A stretch of DNA of 10,317 nt from an uncultured Oscillospiraceae bacterium (GTDB lineage Bacteria > Bacillota > Clostridia > Oscillospirales > Ruminococcaceae): the NCBI GenBank assembly GCA_910579545.1, contig CAJTVI010000078.1, forward strand, positions 1 to 10,317, read 5' to 3'. Of the stretch, positions 5,537 through 10,317 are shown piece by piece. Each line of letters starts with the position of its first letter. The first letter of the stretch is position 1. The notes under the pieces are model-generated. The model was given only the letters and a program-made list of their open reading frames with translations. It searched no databases and was not told where the DNA came from. A program made the translations under genes and the position numbers.

Positions 5537-6625
5537 ATGAAAATGACATTCCGCTGGTACGGCGCAGACAGCGACAAGATCACCTTAAAGCAGATCCGGC
5601 AGATCCCGGGCTGCTCCGGCCTGATGGGCGTGCTGGACTACAAGGCCGCCGGCGAGGTCTGGACCGAGGAGGAGATCCGCGCCTACATGGACGAGGTGCA
5701 CGCCGCCGGGCTCGAGTGCGAGGTGATCGAGAGCGTCAACATCCACGAGGACATCAAGCTCGGCCTGCCCAGCCGCGACGGGTATATCGAAAATTACAAA
5801 ACCACCATCCGCAACCTGGCCAAATACGGGGTCAAGGTGATCGTGTACAACTTTATGCCGGTGCTGGACTGGCTGCGCACCGACCTTGCCCGCACGATCC
5901 CCGAGGACGGCAGCAACAGCCTGTATTTTGACGAAAAGGAGCTGGGCGAAATGACCCCGCTCGAGATCGTCAAAAAGACGGCCGAAAACTCCAACGGCTT
6001 TACCCTGCCCGGCTGGGAGCCGGCCCGGCTGGCCGAGCTGGAGCACACCCTCGAGCTGTACAAGGATGTGGACGAAGAAAAGCTCTACCAGAACTTCAAG
6101 TACTTTTTGGACGCCGTTATCCCGGTCTGCGAGGAGGTGGGGGTCAAGATGGCCTGCCACCCGGACGATCCGGGCTGGCCCATCTTTGGTCTGCCCCGCA
6201 TCACCCACGACCAGGCCGGCTTCGACCGGATGGTCCAGCTGCACGACAGCCCCTGCAACACCCTCTGCTTGTGCACCGGCAGCCTGGGCAGCAATGTGCA
6301 GAACGACCTCCCGGCCATGATCCGCCATTTTGGCAAAATGGGCCGCATCGGCGCGCTGCATGTGCGCAACGTCAAGCATCTGGGCTCGCCCCGCTGCTTC
6401 CGGGAGTCGAGCCACCTCTCGAGCGACGGCGACCTCGACATGTACGCCATCATGAAGGCCATCTACGACACCTGCCCGGACACCTACATCCGCCCCGACC
6501 ACGGCCGGATGATCTGGGACGAGGTGGGCCGGCCGGGCTACGGCCTCTACGACCGCGCCCTCGGCATCGCCTACCTCAACGGCCTGTGGGAGGCCATCGA
6601 CAAGAACGAAAAGGCCAAAGCGTAA
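5537..6625 (+). CDS. uxuA: Mannonate dehydratase
   Basis: This 362-residue cytoplasmic enzyme removes water from D-mannonate to give 2-keto-3-deoxy-D-gluconate, the third step of glucuronate breakdown. It is a metal-dependent (Mn/Fe) TIM-barrel enzyme of the UxuA family, not the enolase-type mannonate dehydratase. Conserved blocks run in order: FRWYGADSDKITLKQIRQIPG at the N-terminus, YNFMPVLDWLRTDL, MACHPDDPGWPIFGLPRI, CLCTGSLGSN, HVRNVKH, FRESSH and RPDHGRMIWDE. The likely metal ligands are H208 (HPDDP), C246 (CTGSLG), H275 (HVRN) and D321 (RPDHG), a His-Cys-His-Asp set as known for this family. The length is close to that of other Gram-positive members. The start is supported by AAAAAAGGAGA at 5518-5528. 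It is the last gene of the block, and strong hairpins follow the stop. Confidence 0.97.
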   Translation: MKMTFRWYGADSDKITLKQIRQIPGCSGLMGVLDYKAAGEVWTEEEIRAYMDEVHAAGLECEVIESVNIHEDIKLGLPSRDGYIENYKTTIRNLAKYGVKVIVYNFMPVLDWLRTDLARTIPEDGSNSLYFDEKELGEMTPLEIVKKTAENSNGFTLPGWEPARLAELEHTLELYKDVDEEKLYQNFKYFLDAVIPVCEEVGVKMACHPDDPGWPIFGLPRITHDQAGFDRMVQLHDSPCNTLCLCTGSLGSNVQNDLPAMIRHFGKMGRIGALHVRNVKHLGSPRCFRESSHLSSDGDLDMYAIMKAIYDTCPDTYIRPDHGRMIWDEVGRPGYGLYDRALGIAYLNGLWEAIDKNEKAKA

Positions 6626-6642
6626 GGCCGGGCAGGGCGTAA

Positions 6643-6659
6643 GCCGGCCATAGGCCGGC
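6643..6659. repeat. 7-bp hairpin just after uxuA
   Basis: Bases 6643-6649 (gccggcc) pair with 6653-6659 around ata. It lies 17 bases after the stop codon and ahead of the main terminator. There is no U-tract. It may stabilise the 3' end of the operon mRNA. Confidence 0.45.
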
Positions 6660-6692
6660 CGGCCATTTGGCCCGGCGGTTCAAAAACCTTTT

Positions 6693-6723
6693 AAATGGGC
6701 GCGGGGGTACCCCGCGCCCATTT
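6693..6723. terminator. Intrinsic terminator of the uxuB-uxaC-uxuA operon
   Basis: A perfect 14-bp stem is formed by 6693-6706 (aaatgggcgcgggg) and 6710-6723 with the 3-base loop gta. TTTT follows within and after the right arm on the + strand, and the left arm is preceded by an A/T run, so it may work in both directions. Its position after the last operon gene and its very high GC stem support termination, though the U-tract is short. Confidence 0.75.
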
Positions 6724-6724
6724 T

Positions 6725-6777
6725 GCGCCCCGCCGGCCGCCGCTTTGCGGCGGCCGGCCTTTCCCGGGGCGGGGCGC
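6725..6777. terminator. Second large hairpin after the operon
   Basis: A perfect 12-bp stem (6732-6743 with 6747-6758) closes on the loop ttt and is followed by CTTTCCC. An outer pairing of gcgcccc (6725-6731) with ggggcgc (6771-6777) may extend it across an internal loop. It lies one base beyond the T-run of the first terminator. It may be a back-up terminator or an mRNA end-protecting structure. Confidence 0.5.
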
Positions 6778-6901
6778 GGCCGCCTGCTTGGGCGGGATTT
6801 TGCCTTTTTTGCGCCCCGCCGCCGGGCCTTTGGGCAAAAAATGCACGGTATTCAAAAAATTTTTTTGCAAAAGGTGAGCAATCTGCCCCTTTCAAAAAGA
6901 C

Positions 6902-6954
6902 TATATAGGCAGAGCCTTCAAAAGGACCCTTCGTGCCGCGGGCATGCCGCGGCA
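6902..6954 (+). promoter_or_regulatory. Weak candidate -10 box and leader hairpin of the surface gene
   Basis: TATATA at 6902-6907 could be a -10 element. No good -35 lies 16-18 bases upstream, but an A/T tract (6855-6867) farther upstream could bend DNA. Downstream, 6934-6941 (tgccgcgg) pairs with 6947-6954 in an 8-bp hairpin inside the presumed leader of about 130 bases. This is a consensus-based guess, given because the gene needs its own promoter after the terminators. Confidence 0.3.
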
Positions 6955-7045
6955 GGCGGGGGGCCTGAGGGCTTATGACCCTGTAACAAATCTTATGGGA
7001 TCACCGTTCGCACAGGAACTTACACATAAGGGAGGAAGATGCAGC

Positions 7046-10000
7046 ATGAATGACCGCTTTGGCAAACAGGCAAAACGCCTTTTGTGCGGGCTGCTGGCAT
7101 TCGTTGTGCTCGCGGGCTACCTGCCCGACCTGAGCGTGTTTGCGGCGGATGCGCAGGCCCCGGCGGACCCGGCCGTGACCGAGTCCCCGGCGCCGGAAAC
7201 CACCGAGCCGACCGAAGAGCCGACCGCGGAGCCGACCGAAGAGCCGACCGAAGAGCCGACCGCGGAGCCGACCGCAGCGCCGACCGCAGCGCCAACCGAA
7301 GAACCGGCTGCCGAGCCGGCTGCGCCGCCGGAGCCTGGGTGCACCTGTACCGAAAAGTGCGCTGAGGACAAGCCCAACAGCGATTGCCCCGTCTGCGCTG
7401 CGGAAGGTGCGGACCTGGCGGCCTGCAAGGGGGAAGGCAAGCAGGAACCCCAGTGCAGCTGCGCGGCGGCGGAGGGCGAAGCCCATCAAAAGGGCTGCCC
7501 GCTGTACGACGCCCTGGCGGCGTTCAAGGCCGCGTTTGAGGAACTTGCCGGGATCCAGCAAGCGTATCTGAACGATGAAGCGGCCGAAGAGGAGCTTGAC
7601 GCCGCTTATGCTGCGGCTGCTGAAGCTTACAAGGCCCTGACCGACGAACAGAAGGCTGCGCTGCCTGAGGAGGTCCGCGGGGCGATGGAGCCGCAGCCTG
7701 CAGCCTTGGTGGAAGATACCAGCGCGGCCGCCGGCATTACCACCGAGGAGGCCCTGCGGGAGGCGGTCGAAAAGGGCGGCGAGATCAAGCTGGACGGCAA
7801 CATCACCCTGGCCAACACGCTGACGATCGAGGCGGGCGCTGCCGTTATCCTGGACCTGGCAGGCCATACGCTGAGCGGCCCGCAAGCCGGCAATGTGCTG
7901 GTGAACGAAGGTACGCTTGTGATCAGGGACAGCGCTGGCGGCGGCACCATCACCCGGGACGAACCGGAAGGCAAGCACAAACACGGCTATATTATCGTAA
8001 ACAACGGCGCCCTCACGCTGGAGGGCGGCCTCATAGAGGGCAAATGCACCCGCGGCAATCCCCCCTCCACCATTATCAATGGCCCACAATCCGACGCGAC
8101 GCTGGCCATTTCCGGCGGCCGCGTTTACGCCGAGCTTGGCATCGCCGTAAAGAACGACGATCATGGCACCCTCACGATGACCGGCGGCGAAGTGACGTCG
8201 AATTCTGCGGCTCATGGGCATAACTATGCCGCCATCCAGAACTGGACGATGCATGCCACGGTTTCCGGCGGCACCATCAACGGCGAGGTGCAGACCTGGA
8301 CCTATGACAACACCAACGCCAAGACCGTACTGGGCGGTTCTGTGGCCGTTCACGGCGGCGTATATACCCTGAAGTACAAAGATAAGGCCGCAAACGAACC
8401 TCAAACCGAGATCACCGGCGGCAGCTTTGACGCTGATGTGCGCAAGTATGTGGCCGAGGGCTATAAACAGGATCCCAGCGGAAAGGTCATTGAAGGTACT
8501 GACGGCCCCAGCTACGGCGATGTGGCGCTGGTCGGCAACGCAGGCTACGCCAGCCTTCAGGATGCCATTAGCGCGGCAAAGCCCGGCGATACCGTCACCC
8601 TGCTCAGGGACATTGCGGTAAACGGCACAAAAACAGGCAGTGAATCCTGGACGAAGGGGATCGTTGTCAACAAAAATATCACCCTCGATCTGGGCGGGAA
8701 AACAATTACTTCCAATGAGGACTGCACCTTCTGCATCTGGGTCAACGGCGGGGCGGCGCTCACGGTATGCAATGGCACGATCGACAGCAGCGCGGCGGAG
8801 TATGGCCTCTTTGCAAACTCGAATGGCGCGGTCACGACCCAAAATATAACCGTTACGGCGCAAAAATCGGCGGTGCGCAGTTTTGGCGCGGTTACCGTAA
8901 ATGAGGGCAGCAGCCTTGCCGGCGGCAGCTACGGCGGCATCTTCCTTCTGGACAGCGGCAGCGTAACGGTCAACGGCGGCACGGTTACCGGCACCAGCTA
9001 CGGCATTGATATGGCCGGCGGCCAAAGCGAGACCGCGGCCGGCAGCGTAATTGTCAACGGCGGCACGGTCAAAGGCCAAACCGTCGGCATTCGGGCAACC
9101 GCGCGTGATGACGTAAAGGTCGCCGGCGGGACGGTTGAAGGCGGAAAAACCGGCATCCTGGTGGAGGGCGGCAGCCTGGCCGTTACAGCCGGCAGTGTGA
9201 ACGGCCCGGTCGATGTGGATAAGGCCAAAACCGTAGCGATCACCGGCGGCACCTTTGACACCGATGTTACCGGGTATCTTGACCCGAACCAGTATAAGCA
9301 GGATACGGATGGCAAAGTCCAGCCAAGCAAAGATTTGCCGGTCGGCCGCAGCGATGTGGCGGAGGTGGATGGCTTTGGCTATCCCACCATCGCCGAGGCC
9401 GTCAAGGCGGCCAAGAAGGGCGATACCGTCACCCTGCTCAAGGATGTAACGCTGGGCAAGGATGCCGTTACGATCAACAAGGACCTGTCGCTCGACCTGA
9501 ATGGGCATACCATTACCGCCTCTGAAACAAACAATACCTGCTTTAACGTTACCGGCCGCACGGCCTTCTATGTGTACAATGGCGGCGCCATTCATGGCAA
9601 CGCGTACACGTTCCAGGTCAGCGAGAGCAGTGAAGTGCTCATTGAAGATACAACCGTTACCGGTACGGGAACGGCATTTTGGAACCGGGGCAGCATTACC
9701 TTTGGAAAGGACAGCAATGTTTACGGCGGTTCCTTCAGTGGCGTATTTCTGGTGTACGGAACGGTCACGGTGCTGGACGGCGCCACCGTTTCCGGCAATG
9801 GATACGGTATTGGCATGACGGGAAATGCTGATCCCAAGCTTCCCAAAAAGGTAACGATAGAAGGCGGAACGGTTACAGGCACGGTGGCCGGCGTCTGTGT
9901 ACAGGCTGGTGATGCGGTAATCAGTGGCGGCACGGTCAAGGGTGCAAAGGACGGCATCCAGATCAAAGACAACGGAAATCTCACGGTGGAAAACGGCAGC

Positions 10001-10276
10001 ATCAGCGGCGTCGGAAACGGCATTTCCGTTGCCGGCAACGGCAGTTCGCTGGCCATCTCCGGCGGCAGCGTAGACGGCGGGATCAAGGCTGAAAACGGCA
10101 CGGTCGCCATCTCCGGCGGCAGCTATTCGGTGGTCCCGCAGCCGGAATACGTCGTTTCCGGCCTTGAGAGTTATACCGGCAGCGATGGCCGTTTCTACAT
10201 CCGCAGTATCACCCCCGCCCCCACCCAGGCCCCGGCCAAGGCACCGATTGCCCCGGCAATTGCGCTGGGAACGTGA
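7046..10276 (+). CDS. Secreted Cys-rich, beta-helix (pectin lyase-like fold) surface protein
   Basis: This 1076-residue exported protein probably acts at the cell surface, with no enzymatic site identified. A signal peptide is clear: KQAKR (7-11), a hydrophobic core (12-32) and a VFA-A cleavage site near 33/34. Residues 54-93 are a PT-x-x repeat linker. Residues 99-151 hold nine cysteines in CxC, CxxC and single-Cys spacing (CTCTEKC, CPVC, CSC), a module I associate with surface proteins of gut Clostridia. Residues 155-225 are Ala/Glu-rich and predicted helical. Three beta-helix modules follow from about 231, 489 and 767, each opening with an 'EAL/DAI/EAV..' helix and a 'LDLxGHTI' strand, then 'GGTVxG' turns. 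The last two are paralogous. The C-terminus is Pro/Ala-rich and ends abruptly without LPxTG or a transmembrane helix. The start at 7046 has GGGAGGA nine bases upstream, and the in-frame ATG at 6944 would bury the signal peptide. Adhesin and glycan-binding protein are the main possibilities. Confidence 0.85.
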   Translation: MNDRFGKQAKRLLCGLLAFVVLAGYLPDLSVFAADAQAPADPAVTESPAPETTEPTEEPTAEPTEEPTEEPTAEPTAAPTAAPTEEPAAEPAAPPEPGCTCTEKCAEDKPNSDCPVCAAEGADLAACKGEGKQEPQCSCAAAEGEAHQKGCPLYDALAAFKAAFEELAGIQQAYLNDEAAEEELDAAYAAAAEAYKALTDEQKAALPEEVRGAMEPQPAALVEDTSAAAGITTEEALREAVEKGGEIKLDGNITLANTLTIEAGAAVILDLAGHTLSGPQAGNVLVNEGTLVIRDSAGGGTITRDEPEGKHKHGYIIVNNGALTLEGGLIEGKCTRGNPPSTIINGPQSDATLAISGGRVYAELGIAVKNDDHGTLTMTGGEVTSNSAAHGHNYAAIQNWTMHATVSGGTINGEVQTWTYDNTNAKTVLGGSVAVHGGVYTLKYKDKAANEPQTEITGGSFDADVRKYVAEGYKQDPSGKVIEGTDGPSYGDVALVGNAGYASLQDAISAAKPGDTVTLLRDIAVNGTKTGSESWTKGIVVNKNITLDLGGKTITSNEDCTFCIWVNGGAALTVCNGTIDSSAAEYGLFANSNGAVTTQNITVTAQKSAVRSFGAVTVNEGSSLAGGSYGGIFLLDSGSVTVNGGTVTGTSYGIDMAGGQSETAAGSVIVNGGTVKGQTVGIRATARDDVKVAGGTVEGGKTGILVEGGSLAVTAGSVNGPVDVDKAKTVAITGGTFDTDVTGYLDPNQYKQDTDGKVQPSKDLPVGRSDVAEVDGFGYPTIAEAVKAAKKGDTVTLLKDVTLGKDAVTINKDLSLDLNGHTITASETNNTCFNVTGRTAFYVYNGGAIHGNAYTFQVSESSEVLIEDTTVTGTGTAFWNRGSITFGKDSNVYGGSFSGVFLVYGTVTVLDGATVSGNGYGIGMTGNADPKLPKKVTIEGGTVTGTVAGVCVQAGDAVISGGTVKGAKDGIQIKDNGNLTVENGSISGVGNGISVAGNGSSLAISGGSVDGGIKAENGTVAISGGSYSVVPQPEYVVSGLESYTGSDGRFYIRSITPAPTQAPAKAPIAPAIALGT
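7205..7324 (+). repeat. 12-bp in-frame tandem repeat (PT-x-x linker)
   Basis: About ten 12-base units based on gagccgaccgaa encode E-P-T-x steps (residues 54-93). The first six differ only in the last codon (GAA, GCG or GCA), and the last ones are diverged. Because the unit is four codons, copy-number change alters linker length without a frameshift. It separates the signal peptide from the Cys-rich module. Confidence 0.9.
8510..10180 (+). repeat. Two paralogous beta-helix modules, 278-residue period
   Basis: Residues 489-766 and 767 to about 1045 are an internal duplication. D492-V493 aligns with D770-V771, Y501 with Y779, and 'KxGDTVTLL' is shared. At DNA level 22 bases are identical (8585-8606 and 9419-9440) within an otherwise diverged repeat. 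The shared Asp-Val and Tyr positions give exactly 278 residues, so spacing has been kept while sequence drifted. Confidence 0.8.
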
Positions 10277-10317
10277 ACATCCCCCCGTTTCAGAAAGCGC
10301 CCGGTAGACAGAAAGGT

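Larger units (their letters stand above)
6626..7045. other. Non-coding region between uxuA and the surface protein gene
   Basis: This 420-base stretch holds three successive hairpins (6643-6777) closing the uxu operon. After them comes an A/T-rich patch (AAAAAATTTTTTT near 6855), a possible -10 box, a hairpin at 6934-6954 and the ribosome binding site GGAGGA (7031-7036). I recognise no riboswitch or small RNA family. Short open frames here are GC-rich shadows. Confidence 0.7.

Noticed and set aside
5585..6502. 305-residue minus-strand frame opposite uxuA
   Set aside because: It is antisense of a fully conserved mannonate dehydratase, rich in Val/Asp/His as typical for such shadows, and has no domain.
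6944..7045. 34-residue N-terminal extension of the surface protein
   Set aside because: It would place the signal peptide internally. The ATG at 7046 has a well-spaced GGAGGA.
6908..7045. Riboswitch in the leader of the surface gene
   Set aside because: A hairpin is present, but I could not match conserved cores of known riboswitch families such as cyclic-di-GMP.
7001..9595. 864-residue open frame on the minus strand
   Set aside because: It lies opposite the surface protein gene, which has a ribosome site, signal peptide and domain repeats. The minus-strand product has no recognisable domain and comes from GC-rich codon structure.

Overview
The window is GC-rich DNA whose proteins look like those of a gut-type Clostridia (Firmicutes), most likely an Oscillospiraceae/Ruminococcaceae-like organism. 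This rests on strong AGGAGG-type ribosome binding sites, a glucuronate operon of clostridial type, and a secreted Pro/Thr/Glu plus Cys-rich surface protein of a kind I associate with gut Clostridia. No species can be named from sequence alone. All six genes I accept are on the + strand. No tRNA, rRNA, transposase or CRISPR array was recognised.

Layout. Positions 1-404 are non-coding, with three clustered hairpins (42-165) and a candidate promoter (296-325). At 405-902 is a small PAP2-type membrane phosphatase, followed by a terminator-like hairpin (969-1003). At 1072-1608 is a GNAT acetyltransferase in visibly AT-richer DNA, perhaps acquired. Positions 1609-2156 are non-coding: a degenerate GC-rich repeat cluster, a GntR-like half-palindrome, a good sigma-A-like promoter (1888-1916) and a 22-bp tandem repeat that would lie in the mRNA leader. 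Next comes the catabolic block: uxuB (2157-3785), uxaC (4067-5470) and uxuA (5537-6625), ended by strong hairpins (6643-6777). At 7046-10276 is a large secreted beta-helix surface protein.

How the genes work together. UxaC isomerises D-glucuronate to D-fructuronate, UxuB reduces this to D-mannonate with NADH, and UxuA dehydrates that to 2-keto-3-deoxygluconate (KDG). The three genes therefore form one complete route from glucuronate to KDG. The KDG kinase and aldolase, the uptake system, the glucuronidase and the regulator are not in the window. The neighbouring PAP2, GNAT and surface protein genes have no visible biochemical link to the pathway.

The least ordinary features are non-coding. 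They are two near-identical 71-bp hairpin-bearing repeats between uxuB and uxaC, the 22-bp tandem hairpin repeat in the putative uxuB leader, and the hairpin cluster at the left edge. The surface protein is also notable: it has two paralogous beta-helix modules 278 residues apart, a 12-bp in-frame tandem repeat, and no visible wall anchor. I do not see a convincing new multi-gene system.
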